DNA from: CAZBRS01 sp964494475
GTDB lineage: Bacteria > Myxococcota_A > UBA9042 > CAZBRS01
Direction: 5' to 3'
NCBI GenBank assembly: GCA_964494475.1
Contig: CAZBRS010000043.1
Span: forward strand, 1 to 53,989
DNA length: 53,989 nt
Under the pieces are notes generated by a model, which was given only the letters and a program-made list of their open reading frames with translations, did no database searches and was not told where the DNA came from. The position numbers were made by a program, and so were the translations under genes. Positions 35,328 through 43,882 of the stretch are shown in pieces (the stretch's first letter is position 1; each line of letters opens with the position of its first letter).

Positions 35328-36413
35328 GTGGCTCGCTTCACTCGCCCCGGCTTGCTGACGCTCGTGCTCGGCCTCGCGGCGGTCGGGGCCGTGGAGGGCT
35401 GGTTCCGTGTCGTCGAGCCCACCGACGCGCAGCTCGGGTACTACGTCGCGTGCGAGATGAACCTGGCGCGCTGGTCGTTCCTGGCCGGCCGACGGGCCGA
35501 TCTTGTCCTGGAGCCGGACGTGGCCCACCTCGCCACCAACCAGGATCTGCAGAAGCTGCCCGAGCCGGGTCGGCCGGCCTTCGACCGCATCGGGGTCGCG
35601 TACCGCGTCCGAACCAACGGGCTGGGTTTCCGCGAGCGCGAGTTCCCCCCGCCCGACCCCGGCCGGCCGCGTGTGCTCGTGCTCGGCGATTCGATCACGT
35701 TCGGGAAAGGGGTCGAGGAAGCCGAGCGCATGACGAACGTCCTGCAGCGCGTCTTGCCCGATCGCGTGGTGTTGAACCTGGGCGTCGAGGGCTGCACCAC
35801 GCGGTGCATGGCCGATCTGCTCGAGCGGCACCTCGGCCCCTCCACGGCGCTCGTCGTGGCGCAAGCCTCCATGAACGACCTCGACCTCACCCTCTGGCGC
35901 GAGGCCGACCAGGCGCGGCTCGAGGGGCTCGGCTTGCTGGCCCTGCGGCTCGTCTCGGCGTCTCGGGCGCTCATGGCCCTGACCTTCGGGTTGCTCGGCG
36001 ATCCCCAGGAGCGGCAGTGGGCCCAGGCCGAAGCCGGCGCGGAGGCTTGGTATGGCGCCCACGCCGAGAGGTTGTTCGCGCGCGCGGCGGCGCAAGGCGT
36101 GCCGGTGGTCGTGCTGGTCTATCCCTACGCGACGGGGCGACGGCCGCGGCATCCCCTCGTCACGGCCTGCCGGGCGCACCCCGAGACCTGCCTCGGCGTG
36201 GTCGAGGTCGCCCTCGCACCCCGCGCTGCCGCCGCGGCCGGGCCGTTGGCCGCCTGGGTCGTCGCGTCGGCCGACGAGCTCGGGTTCCGGCCCGAGAGCC
36301 TGGCGCGGCTGTTCCCGCTGGCCGACCACTTCCACGACGTGGTCCACGTGGCCGCGCCGGGGCAGCAGGCCGCCGCCGACCAGCTGGCCGCCTTCCTCGC
36401 CACCCGGCATTGA
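35328..36413 (+). CDS. SGNH/GDSL-type hydrolase, membrane-anchored
   Basis: 361 residues, GTG start with AGGAGG seven bases before. An N-terminal hydrophobic helix (about 7-24) would anchor it facing the periplasm. Block I is VLVLGDSITFGKG with Ser122; block III-like ASMNDLD has the Asn; the Asp-His pair is D337-V-V-H340. Such enzymes remove or transfer acetyl groups on polysaccharides. Part of the plus-strand glycan set. Confidence 0.83.
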   Translation: MARFTRPGLLTLVLGLAAVGAVEGWFRVVEPTDAQLGYYVACEMNLARWSFLAGRRADLVLEPDVAHLATNQDLQKLPEPGRPAFDRIGVAYRVRTNGLGFREREFPPPDPGRPRVLVLGDSITFGKGVEEAERMTNVLQRVLPDRVVLNLGVEGCTTRCMADLLERHLGPSTALVVAQASMNDLDLTLWREADQARLEGLGLLALRLVSASRALMALTFGLLGDPQERQWAQAEAGAEAWYGAHAERLFARAAAQGVPVVVLVYPYATGRRPRHPLVTACRAHPETCLGVVEVALAPRAAAAAGPLAAWVVASADELGFRPESLARLFPLADHFHDVVHVAAPGQQAAADQLAAFLATRH

Positions 36414-36438
36414 CCCCGCGGGACCGCCTGCGGATACT
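36410..36438 (+). promoter_or_regulatory. Internal promoter candidate before the IscU-like gene
   Basis: TTGACC (36410-36415), 17-nt spacer, GATACT (36433-36438), overlapping the stop of the hydrolase gene and 31 nt before ATG 36469. Confidence 0.45.
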
Positions 36439-36468
36439 GGGGCGTCGAGACCGCCTGCGAGCCGGCGC

Positions 36469-36843
36469 ATGGAACTGTATTCTCGGACCGTGGTCGACCA
36501 CTTCATGCAGCCGCGGGGAGTCGCGCCCCTAGCGCGGGTCGACGGCGAGGGGGAGTCGCGCTCCCAGGATCCGGACTGCCCCGACCACGTGCGCCTGGCG
36601 CTGCAGGTCGAGGGGGGCGCCATCGTGGGGGCCCAGCAGGCGACCGAGGGCTGCGTGGCCACCACCGCGGGGGCGTCGCGCCTGTGCGAACTGCTGGACC
36701 ACCTGGCCGTGGCCGAGGCGCGGGCCCTCACGGTCGAACACTTGCGCGCCGAGCTCGGCGGGCTGCCCTCCCGTCACAAGCACTGCCTCGATGTGCCGAT
36801 TCACGCCCTCCAGCGCGCCCTCGATGCCGTCGAGCGCCGCTGA
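36469..36843 (+). CDS. IscU/NifU-N-like iron-sulfur scaffold
   Basis: 124 residues, the size of IscU. It begins with the family pattern YSRTVVDHFMQPRG. All classical cluster ligands are there: Cys-x-Asp in DCPDHV, Cys in EGCVAT, and His-Cys in RHKHC. It builds Fe-S clusters transiently and hands them on. No IscS, ferredoxin or chaperone accompanies it; three radical SAM enzymes within 15 kb may be its clients, which is inference from place only. Confidence 0.85.
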   Translation: MELYSRTVVDHFMQPRGVAPLARVDGEGESRSQDPDCPDHVRLALQVEGGAIVGAQQATEGCVATTAGASRLCELLDHLAVAEARALTVEHLRAELGGLPSRHKHCLDVPIHALQRALDAVERR

Positions 36844-37816
36844 ACGATCCGGCCGACGGCCGGATCGGGCCGCTCTGGCGGCCTGGCTCACCTCGCCCGA
36901 CGTGGTCTCGGCCGACGGCTCCGTCCTGTCCTGGGCGAACCCCCGCCATCCGGGCTTTCCGTACCCCGAGGCCGCTGCGTGGTGGCTGGCCTGGGCCGCC
37001 TGGCGTCGCCGGAGGGGCGAGGCCTCTCCGGGCGCGCCCCAGGTGCGAGCCGTGGCCGAACGCCTGGCCGCGGAGGTGGAGGGCGGGTGCGGCGTGGGAA
37101 AGCAGGCGCTGATCTACCTGTTCGACACCTGCGTGGCGGCGCGCGGGCTGGCCGCCGCAGAGGCCGACGAGGCGCTCGACGGCCGCCGCTCGCGCTGGGC
37201 CGACGCCGTGACGCGCGCCCTCGACCTCTTCCTCGACCAGGGGCGCTGCGTGGCGCCCGAGCCCGGCGAGGCGTCACGCTGGTCCCAGCGGTGGGGAGCC
37301 CACCTGGCGCGGGCCGCCGCGCTGCTCGTCGAGGCCGACGGCCTGATCGGGAGGCCGGAGTGGAGCGAACGGGCAGCGCGCATCCTGGCGCGCGTCGGCG
37401 CCGAGGGCGAGGCTGCCCTCTCGGACTACGTGCACGCTCGTCTCTACGCCACCGAGGCGTTGTGGACGACCGGCGGGCCCCTCCAGGCCGGTGCGCGCGC
37501 CGAGGTGGGGGCTCGCCTGGCGCAACTCCGGCGGGTGCAGCGAGCCGACGGGGCCGTGCCCGCGTGGCTCGGCGGCGACGGCCCGGCGCGCGCCGACGCG
37601 TCGGCCCAGGCCGCGCGGCTCTGGCTGGCCCTCGGCGGCGCCGACGATCTCGACTCGGCGCGGCGCTCGCTCGCGTGGCTCGCGACGCAGCAGGCTGCCG
37701 ACGGGGCCATCCCCTACGAGGCCGGCTCGCGCGACGGCAACACCTGGGCTACGCTCTTCACCGATCAGGCCGCGGCCTGGATGGAGTCCGGCGAGCCGAC
37801 GGAGGGATGGATCTGA
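36824..37816 (+). CDS. Predicted alpha/alpha-toroid protein, unknown function
   Basis: 330 residues if started at ATG 36824 (20-nt overlap with the scaffold gene); an ATG at 36791 in the same frame would only add 11 residues. All-helical, with repeated hairpins of which the last two show LRRVQRADGAVPAW and LATQQAADGAIPY, like the QxxDGxxPY turns of terpene cyclases and related six-hairpin proteins. No catalytic DDxD or DxDD motif is seen, so an enzymatic role is not claimed. One base from the GT2 gene. Confidence 0.7.
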   Translation: MPSSAAERSGRRPDRAALAAWLTSPDVVSADGSVLSWANPRHPGFPYPEAAAWWLAWAAWRRRRGEASPGAPQVRAVAERLAAEVEGGCGVGKQALIYLFDTCVAARGLAAAEADEALDGRRSRWADAVTRALDLFLDQGRCVAPEPGEASRWSQRWGAHLARAAALLVEADGLIGRPEWSERAARILARVGAEGEAALSDYVHARLYATEALWTTGGPLQAGARAEVGARLAQLRRVQRADGAVPAWLGGDGPARADASAQAARLWLALGGADDLDSARRSLAWLATQQAADGAIPYEAGSRDGNTWATLFTDQAAAWMESGEPTEGWI

Positions 37817-38497
37817 ATGCAGGGAGTATCGGTCGTCATCCCCTGTCACGACGAGGCCGAGGCCATCGGCGCGGTCGTCCGCGGGGTTCGCGCGGAGCTC
37901 GAGGGGCGGGAGCACGAGGTGCTGGTCGTCGACGACGGCTCCGGTGACGGCACCGGCGAGGCGGCCCGGGAGGCCGGGGCGCGCGTCGTGCGCCTCGAGC
38001 CGAACCGCGGGAAGGGCGTAGCCCTCGTGACGGGCGCCCGCGAGGCCCGCTTCCCGGTGCTGGCCTTCCTCGACGGCGACGGGCAGGACGACCCCTCCGA
38101 CCTCGTACCGCTGCTGGAGCGCCTCTCGGACGACGTGAGCCTGGTCGTCGGCTCGCGCTTCCTCGGCACGCTGCACGCGGGCTCCATCCATCCGCTGAAC
38201 CGGGTGGCCAACCGTGCGTTCAGCGGGCTCATCTCGGTGCTCTTCGGCGAGCGCATCACCGACAGCCAGGCCGGCTTCCGGATCGTGCGCCGCGACGCCT
38301 TCCTCGCCCTCGGCGTGCGGGCGCGCGAGTACGACGTCGAGACCGACACGCTGCTCAGGGGGCTGAAGGCCGGCTGGCGCGTGGTCGAGGCGCCCGTGCA
38401 ACGCCACCCCCGCCGCGGGTCGGTCACCGATTTCCGGCGCGTGCGTCACGGGGTCCTGATCCTCTGGACCATCGTGCGCGCCCGGGTCACGCCGTGA
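37817..38497 (+). CDS. Family 2 glycosyltransferase, DPM1-like
   Basis: 226 residues: VSVVIPCHDEAEAIG, VVDDGSGDGTG (nucleotide), FLDGDGQDDP (DxD metal site), and DSQAGFRIVRRDAF, the acceptor-side segment of dolichyl-phosphate mannosyltransferase relatives. It lacks extra membrane helices. Probable role: charging undecaprenyl phosphate with a single sugar, the donor used by GT-C enzymes such as those at 33132 and 42362. The stop overlaps the carbamoyltransferase start (GTGA). Confidence 0.92.
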   Translation: MQGVSVVIPCHDEAEAIGAVVRGVRAELEGREHEVLVVDDGSGDGTGEAAREAGARVVRLEPNRGKGVALVTGAREARFPVLAFLDGDGQDDPSDLVPLLERLSDDVSLVVGSRFLGTLHAGSIHPLNRVANRAFSGLISVLFGERITDSQAGFRIVRRDAFLALGVRAREYDVETDTLLRGLKAGWRVVEAPVQRHPRRGSVTDFRRVRHGVLILWTIVRARVTP

Positions 38498-40200
38498 AGC
38501 CCGTCGCTCCAGGGCGAGCCGTGCTCGGGCTCTGGGATGGGCACGACGCCGGGGTGGCGCTCGTGGCCGACGGAGAGCTCGTGTTCGCCCTGTCCGAGGA
38601 GCGCCCCCGGCGGCAGAAGCGCTCCTCGGGCTTCCCCTCCGCCTCCCTGGCATTGGCCGTGGCGTGGGCCGAGCGCGCCGGCCTCCCGATTGGCCGCGTC
38701 GCGGTGGCCGGGCGCCATGGTCGCGCGCCCCTGCGGCTGGCCGAGCCCTGGTACGCGCGCGGCGATCCGCACCGCGATCCCCTGACGGTCGCGAGCGCGC
38801 TGGTGCGGGGTTGGGAGAACCTCGTGCCCGGCTGGCCGCTCGTGCGCGACGCCGATCGTCTCGTCGGGCTGGCCGCGCTCGGGCCGCGCCTCTCCCGCGC
38901 GCTGGGTGGTTTGCCGGGCGTGAGCCTCGTCGCGCACCACGAGGCCCATGCCCACGCCGCCCGCCTGGCGGCCCGGGGCGTCGACGACACCTGGCTGCTC
39001 ACCTGGGACGCCTACGGCGAGGGCGTGGCCGCCACCCTGCGTCCGGCGATGCCTGGAGCCGCCCCGCTGGCGACCTTGCCCGTCTCGGCGGGGGTCGCGT
39101 TCCTGTACGGCGCGGTCACGGTGTTGCTCGGTTTTCGCGAGGGCGACGAGGGCAAGCTCATGGGCCTGGCCGCGGCCGGTGCCGTCGAGCCGGCGCTCCA
39201 GCGCTTCCTCGGGCTCTTCAGGGTGGCGGCCGACGGGAGCCCGGCGCTCGACGGCCGATTGACGGCGGGGCGGCTGCGTCGATGCCTCGCGGGGCTCCGG
39301 CGCGACGACGTGGCGGCGGGCCTGCAGGCGGCCACGGAGCGCCTGGTGACCGACTGGCTGCGCGTGAAGTTGCAGGGCGCGACCCGCCCCGTGCGCCTGG
39401 CCCTGGCCGGGGGGCTCTTCGCCAACATCCGCCTGAACCAGGCGCTGGCCGAGGTGCCCGGCGTCGCCGGTGTGTCCGTGTTTCCCCACATGGGCGACGG
39501 GGGCCTGGCCGCCGGGGCCGCCGCCGCCGCGTGGAGCGAACGAGCGGGCGAGCCCGTCCGGCGCGCGGTCAGCATGTACCTGGGGCAGGTGTTCGACGAC
39601 CCGCGGATCGAGGCGGCGGTGCGCGCGGCCGGGCTGCCCTGGCGACGCCTCGAGCACCCCGAGGTGCGCGCGGCGGAGCGCCTGCTCTCCGGGCAGATCA
39701 TCGCGCGCTACGACGGACGCGACGAGTACGGCCCGCGCGCGCTGGGGAACCGCTCCATCCTCTTCGACGCCGCGCGGCCCGAGTTGATCGAGCGCTTGAA
39801 CCGGGCCCTGCACCGAGACGGGTTCATGCCCTTCGCGCCGTCGGTGCTGGCCGAGCAGGCCGACGGCCTCTGGAGCCCGCTCGGAGCCACCGACCTCGGC
39901 ACCATGACGGTCTCCGTCGCCGCCAGCGAGCGCTTCCGCGCCCTGTGTCCGGCCGCGGTTCACCTCGACGGCACGTGTCGGCCGCAGGTGGTCGAGGCGA
40001 GCGCGAACCCCGGCTACCACGCCGTGCTCCGCGAGGTGTGGCGGCGCTCGGGGCGGCCGGCCGTCGTCAACACCAGCTTCAACCTGCACGGCGAGCCCAT
40101 CGTGCACACTCCCGAAGACGCCCTGGCCACCTTCCGAGCGGCGGGCCTCGAGGCCCTCTACCTGGGTGACCTCGAGGTCCGGAGGCCCGATGTGGCGTGA
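38494..40200 (+). CDS. Carbamoyltransferase, NodU/CmcH family
   Basis: 568 residues, full length. The N-terminal Kae1-like domain starts GLWDGHDAGVAL and carries the metal His set HHEAH (148-152); DAYGEGVAA and LALAGGLFANIRLN follow; the C-terminal domain has FEYGPRALG-like DEYGPRALGNRSI, MPFAPSVL and NTSFNLHGEPIV. Family members carbamoylate hydroxyls of sugars or antibiotics from carbamoyl phosphate and ATP. A second, separate member is encoded at 44670-46361. GTG start in a 4-nt overlap. Confidence 0.93.
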   Translation: MKPVAPGRAVLGLWDGHDAGVALVADGELVFALSEERPRRQKRSSGFPSASLALAVAWAERAGLPIGRVAVAGRHGRAPLRLAEPWYARGDPHRDPLTVASALVRGWENLVPGWPLVRDADRLVGLAALGPRLSRALGGLPGVSLVAHHEAHAHAARLAARGVDDTWLLTWDAYGEGVAATLRPAMPGAAPLATLPVSAGVAFLYGAVTVLLGFREGDEGKLMGLAAAGAVEPALQRFLGLFRVAADGSPALDGRLTAGRLRRCLAGLRRDDVAAGLQAATERLVTDWLRVKLQGATRPVRLALAGGLFANIRLNQALAEVPGVAGVSVFPHMGDGGLAAGAAAAAWSERAGEPVRRAVSMYLGQVFDDPRIEAAVRAAGLPWRRLEHPEVRAAERLLSGQIIARYDGRDEYGPRALGNRSILFDAARPELIERLNRALHRDGFMPFAPSVLAEQADGLWSPLGATDLGTMTVSVAASERFRALCPAAVHLDGTCRPQVVEASANPGYHAVLREVWRRSGRPAVVNTSFNLHGEPIVHTPEDALATFRAAGLEALYLGDLEVRRPDVA

Positions 40201-41254
40201 CGGGCTGGCGCTCGCCCCCAGCGTCGCGGCGGCCCGCTGGCTGCCGACGACCCCGTACAAGCTGCTGCTGTCGCTGACCGATCGCTGCACCCACCGCTGC
40301 CGCGCCTGCGCCACCTGGACCCGCCGCCCAGGTCGCGAGCTCGAGCCCGCCGAGATCGACCGCCTGCTCCGAGGCCTGCCCGGGCTGCGCTGGCTCGACC
40401 TGACCGGGGGCGAGATCGTGGCGCGGCCCGACGTCCGTGACGTGGCCGACGTGGTGGCCCGGCACGCTCCGCGCCTCGTCTTCCTGCACCTGGCCACCAA
40501 CGGGGCCGAGCCGTCCGCCGTGTTCCACCTGGTTCGGCGCCTGCAGCGCGCGGGCGGCCCGGCGCCCGTGGTGACCGTGAGCGTCGACGGCGACGAGGCG
40601 CTGCACGACCGGATGCGCGGCACGCCCGGCGCCTTTCGCCAGGCGGTCGAGACGGCGCGACGCCTCGGCGACCTGCCGGGCGTGCACGTCTACCTCGGCA
40701 CCACCCTCACCCCCGACAACGTGGGGGCGCTGGCGAGCACCCGCGACGCCCTGGTCGCCGCGCTGCCCGATCTCGTCCCCGGTCGCTGGCACGTGAACGC
40801 CATGCAGCGCTCGCCGCACTTCTTCGGCAACGCGGGGGCTCGGCTCCCCGAGCCGAACGCGCTGCTGCGCGCGCTCGGCGAGGTCGAGCGCCTGCGCGGC
40901 GTGCCGCGCGATCCCTTCGCCCTGGCCGAGTGGACCTGGCTGCGCCTGCTGCTGCGGCACCTGAGGTCCGGCCGGGCCCCGCTGCCCTGCCAGGCCCTGC
41001 GGGCGTCGGTCTTCGTGGGCCCCACCGGCGACGTCTTCCCCTGCCACATCCGCCCGGACCTGTTGGGGAACGTGCGCGAGGGCGGGCTCGGCGAGGTGCT
41101 GCGGGGCCGGGCGGCCATCGCGCTGCGCGCGGCCATCGCGAGCGAGCCCTGCGCGCGCTGCTTCACCCCGTGCGAGGCCTACCACGCCATCCTGGCCCAC
41201 CCCCTGCGGGCGCTCGTCCGCGCCGCACTTGACGATCGCGGCGCCGCGCACTAG
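40190..41254 (+). CDS. Radical SAM enzyme, MoaA/PqqE-like with SPASM cysteines
   Basis: 354 residues from ATG 40190, which has GGAGG in front and overlaps the carbamoyltransferase by 11 nt. C33-X3-C37-X2-C40 (CTHRCRAC) binds the SAM cluster; WLDLTGGEI is the GGE SAM motif. C-terminal Cys in VFPCH, CARC and FTPC suggest an auxiliary cluster. Substrate unknown. Sequence similarity to the first radical SAM protein is low apart from motifs. Confidence 0.9.
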   Translation: MWRDGLALAPSVAAARWLPTTPYKLLLSLTDRCTHRCRACATWTRRPGRELEPAEIDRLLRGLPGLRWLDLTGGEIVARPDVRDVADVVARHAPRLVFLHLATNGAEPSAVFHLVRRLQRAGGPAPVVTVSVDGDEALHDRMRGTPGAFRQAVETARRLGDLPGVHVYLGTTLTPDNVGALASTRDALVAALPDLVPGRWHVNAMQRSPHFFGNAGARLPEPNALLRALGEVERLRGVPRDPFALAEWTWLRLLLRHLRSGRAPLPCQALRASVFVGPTGDVFPCHIRPDLLGNVREGGLGEVLRGRAAIALRAAIASEPCARCFTPCEAYHAILAHPLRALVRAALDDRGAAH

Positions 41255-41257
41255 AAC
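41229..41257 (+). promoter_or_regulatory. Promoter candidate placing the start of RNA at the wecB-like ATG
   Basis: TTGACG (41229-41234), 17-nt spacer, TAGAAC (41252-41257); 5 and 4 of 6 matches. The expected +1 is at about 41264-41265 and the ATG at 41266, and there is no Shine-Dalgarno, so a leaderless mRNA is possible. Confidence 0.45.
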
Positions 41258-41265
41258 CTGCGACC

Positions 41266-42369
41266 ATGCGCATCGACCTGGTCTACGGCACGCGTCCCGA
41301 GCTCCTGAAGCTGCTGCCGGTCCTGTCCGAGTTGCAGGCGCGAGCGACCGAGGCGACCGTGAGAACCATCTACACGGGGCAGCAGCCCGATCTCGTACCG
41401 CCGCTCCTGGCGCGGCTGGGGCAGCGTCCCGACGTCGATCTCTCGGACCGGGTCCGGCCCTCGTCCCTCTCGGTGCAGCTGGCGGCCATGTTGCAGGCCC
41501 TCGATGGTCTGCTGGCCGCCGATCCTCCCGACTGGGTCGTGGTCCAGGGCGACACTCTCTCGGCCTTCGCGGGCGCCCTGGCCGCCTTCTACCGGCGCGT
41601 CCCGGTGGCGCACGTCGAGGCCGGCCTGCGCACGCGCGACCTCGAGAACCCCTTCCCCGAAGAGCTGCACCGCCAGTTGATGGCCCGCGCCTCCGTGCTG
41701 CACTTCGCCCCCACCGAGCGCGCCCGCGCCGAGTTGCTCCTCGAGGGCGTGGCCCCGGCGTCGATCCTGGTCACCGGCAACACGTCGATGGACCTGCTCC
41801 AGCGCGTGGTCGTGCCGTCGCTCGCGCCGTCGCGCGCGTCGGCGAGCCCGACCGACGACACCTACCTGGTCACGCTGCACCGGCGCGAGAACCTGCCCCG
41901 ACTGGAGCCGGATCTGCTGCCAGGGTTCTCCGATCTGCTCGAGGCCTTTCCCGAGCTGCGTCTGGCGTGGATCCTGCACCCCGGCGCGGGCGAACCGCGC
42001 GTGCGCCGGGCCTTCGGCGCCCACCCCCGCGTCCGCCTGCTGCCGCCCCAGGACCACCTGGAGCTCCTGGCCCTGTTGCCGCACTTGCGGGGCGTGTTCA
42101 CCGACTCGGGCGGCGTGACCGAAGAGTGCGCCGCGCTCGGCGTGCCCACCCTGGTGGTCCGCCGCGTCACCGAGCGCGCCGAGGCCGTCGACGCCGGGAA
42201 CGCCACGCTGGTCGGCAACCGGCGCCACGAGTTCGTGCTCCTGGCCTCGGCCGTGCTCTCCGACCCGGCGCGGCTGGGGAGCATGGCCCGGCCCTCGGCG
42301 GTCTTCGGCGACGGTGGCGCGGCGCCCCGCATCGTGGCCCGGCTCCTGGGAGAGGCGCCCCATGCCTGA
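41266..42369 (+). CDS. wecB: UDP-N-acetylglucosamine 2-epimerase-like
   Basis: 367 residues, GT-B fold. GTRPELLKL at the start, VVQGDTLSA, HVEAGLRTRDLENPFPEE, HRRENL and FTDSGGVTEECAALGVP are all family signatures of WecB, which makes UDP-ManNAc for surface polymers. The loop after EAGLRT differs from E. coli WecB (NPFPEEL rather than SPWPEEA), so a related UDP-sugar epimerase is possible. No Shine-Dalgarno precedes the ATG. Overlaps the following membrane protein gene by 8 nt. Confidence 0.9.
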   Translation: MRIDLVYGTRPELLKLLPVLSELQARATEATVRTIYTGQQPDLVPPLLARLGQRPDVDLSDRVRPSSLSVQLAAMLQALDGLLAADPPDWVVVQGDTLSAFAGALAAFYRRVPVAHVEAGLRTRDLENPFPEELHRQLMARASVLHFAPTERARAELLLEGVAPASILVTGNTSMDLLQRVVVPSLAPSRASASPTDDTYLVTLHRRENLPRLEPDLLPGFSDLLEAFPELRLAWILHPGAGEPRVRRAFGAHPRVRLLPPQDHLELLALLPHLRGVFTDSGGVTEECAALGVPTLVVRRVTERAEAVDAGNATLVGNRRHEFVLLASAVLSDPARLGSMARPSAVFGDGGAAPRIVARLLGEAPHA

Positions 42370-43882
42370 ACCCCTCTCGCGTCGGCAGCGCTGGATCGTG
42401 GTGGCCTGCGGCCTGATCGTGCTGCTGGCCTCGGCGCTGCGCTTCGACGGCCCGACCCGCGGGTACTGGGACACCTACATCACCGTGCCCGCCATGTTCC
42501 TGACCGGGCAGCGCGTCGAGCTCACCCGCATCGACGGCAGCCCGCGCTACACCTACGAGCTCGAGGGGCGTGTGCCCGACGACACGTACGATCCCACGCC
42601 CGGAAGCTACGGCATCGCCTCCGAGGACCAGCGCATCGGCACCGGCATCCTGTTCGCCGCGCCCTTCGCCCTCACGCGCCTGGCTGCGTTCCGCTGGGGC
42701 TTCGCGGCGGCCTGGACGGTCACGTTCCTCTTCGGCTTCCTCTCGCTGAGGCGGCTGGTCGGGGGCTTCGCCGTGCCGTTGTTCGCGGCCCTGGTGCTGG
42801 TCTGGAACCCCTTCTCGCTCTACCTCGAGCGCCTGAACGGCAACCACCTCGGCCTCGCCATCCTCACGTTCCTGTTCTTCCTCGTGCAGGAGGCCTCGCC
42901 GACCTGGTGGCTGGTGGGGCTCGTCTACGGCATCCTCGGCGGCATCCGCAACGAGGCCATCGTGCTGGCCCCCATGTTCGTGGGGGCGCTCTGGTGGCGC
43001 ACGGGGCGCTGGCGGCCGTTCGGTCTCGGGCTCGCGCAGTTCACCGCCGCCGCCTTCGTCGCCATCCTGCCCGTGCTGCTCTGGAACCGCTTCGCGTACG
43101 GCCAGATGCTGATCCACCCCTCGCAGGTGGCCCACCTCGAGGGCTTCCGGCCGACGTTCCCGCACAGCTTCCTGGGCGCCGGGTTCGCCTTCAACGGCCT
43201 CTTGAACGTGCCCTTCCACGACCACCTCGTGCGCACGCCGCACTTCGCCTTCCCGACCTTCGTGCACTGGCTGCTCGTGACGGTGCAGAGCCTCGGGCTG
43301 CCGCTCGCGGCCCTGGCCCTGGTCGGCGTCGGGGCGGCGTGGCGTCGACGTCGGGCCGAGGCCGCGCTGCTCGCCTTCTGGTACGTGGTCGTGTACCTGC
43401 TCTTCGCTCCCCAGGAGAACTGGGAGGAGCTGAAGCAGACCTTCCTGGCCCTGCACCTCTTCCCGCTGGTGGCCTTCCTGGCCTTCGGCCTCGACGGGCT
43501 GCGGCGCCGCGCGCGCGAGGTGCGCGCCTGGCTGCTCCCCGCGGGGCTCGCGTTGGCGCTGGGGGTGGGCGTGGTGGCCCTCCGCGGGCTCGACGTGCCC
43601 GTCGACGAGCGCTGGTACGTGCGCTTCCCCCACGCCGCCCGCAACGCCACGGGGCTCGACGGCCTGCCCCAGCACCTGCGCAAGGACTGGCAGTTCTTCC
43701 ACACCCACGAGACCCCGGCCGAGCTCGCCCTCGAGCGCGCGAACCTGACCCGCGTGTGCGTGCTGCCGTGCCTCACGCGGCCCGTCCACGTGCCGGGCCC
43801 CGAGGTCTTCGCGCGCGTGGCCGCCGAGCCCTCCACGTCGACGCTCACCACCCTGGCCTATTGGAGCTACATCTATGAGTGA
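42362..43882 (+). CDS. Membrane protein, probable GT-C glycosyltransferase, paralogue-like
   Basis: 506 residues from ATG 42362 with about 10-12 membrane helices. The first large loop has YWDTYI and RYTYELEGR, with acidic residues where GT-C enzymes have their catalytic base. Segment 278-298 (GLLNVPFHDHLVRTPHFAFP) closely matches 347-367 of the protein at 33132, and the later QENWEEL resembles QESWDHL there. It lacks the large soluble C-terminal domain of that protein. Sugar and acceptor unknown. Confidence 0.78.
   Translation: MPEPLSRRQRWIVVACGLIVLLASALRFDGPTRGYWDTYITVPAMFLTGQRVELTRIDGSPRYTYELEGRVPDDTYDPTPGSYGIASEDQRIGTGILFAAPFALTRLAAFRWGFAAAWTVTFLFGFLSLRRLVGGFAVPLFAALVLVWNPFSLYLERLNGNHLGLAILTFLFFLVQEASPTWWLVGLVYGILGGIRNEAIVLAPMFVGALWWRTGRWRPFGLGLAQFTAAAFVAILPVLLWNRFAYGQMLIHPSQVAHLEGFRPTFPHSFLGAGFAFNGLLNVPFHDHLVRTPHFAFPTFVHWLLVTVQSLGLPLAALALVGVGAAWRRRRAEAALLAFWYVVVYLLFAPQENWEELKQTFLALHLFPLVAFLAFGLDGLRRRAREVRAWLLPAGLALALGVGVVALRGLDVPVDERWYVRFPHAARNATGLDGLPQHLRKDWQFFHTHETPAELALERANLTRVCVLPCLTRPVHVPGPEVFARVAAEPSTSTLTTLAYWSYIYE

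Noticed and set aside
33111..36731. Minus-strand open frame of about 1200 codons opposite the membrane protein and SGNH genes
   Set aside because: Low-complexity, Gly/Arg/Gln-rich shadow; membrane helices and the GDSIT motif are on the plus strand.
36791..36823. Earlier start for the toroid-like protein
   Set aside because: It would extend the overlap with the scaffold gene to 53 nt and adds a Ser/Pro leader without a ribosome site.
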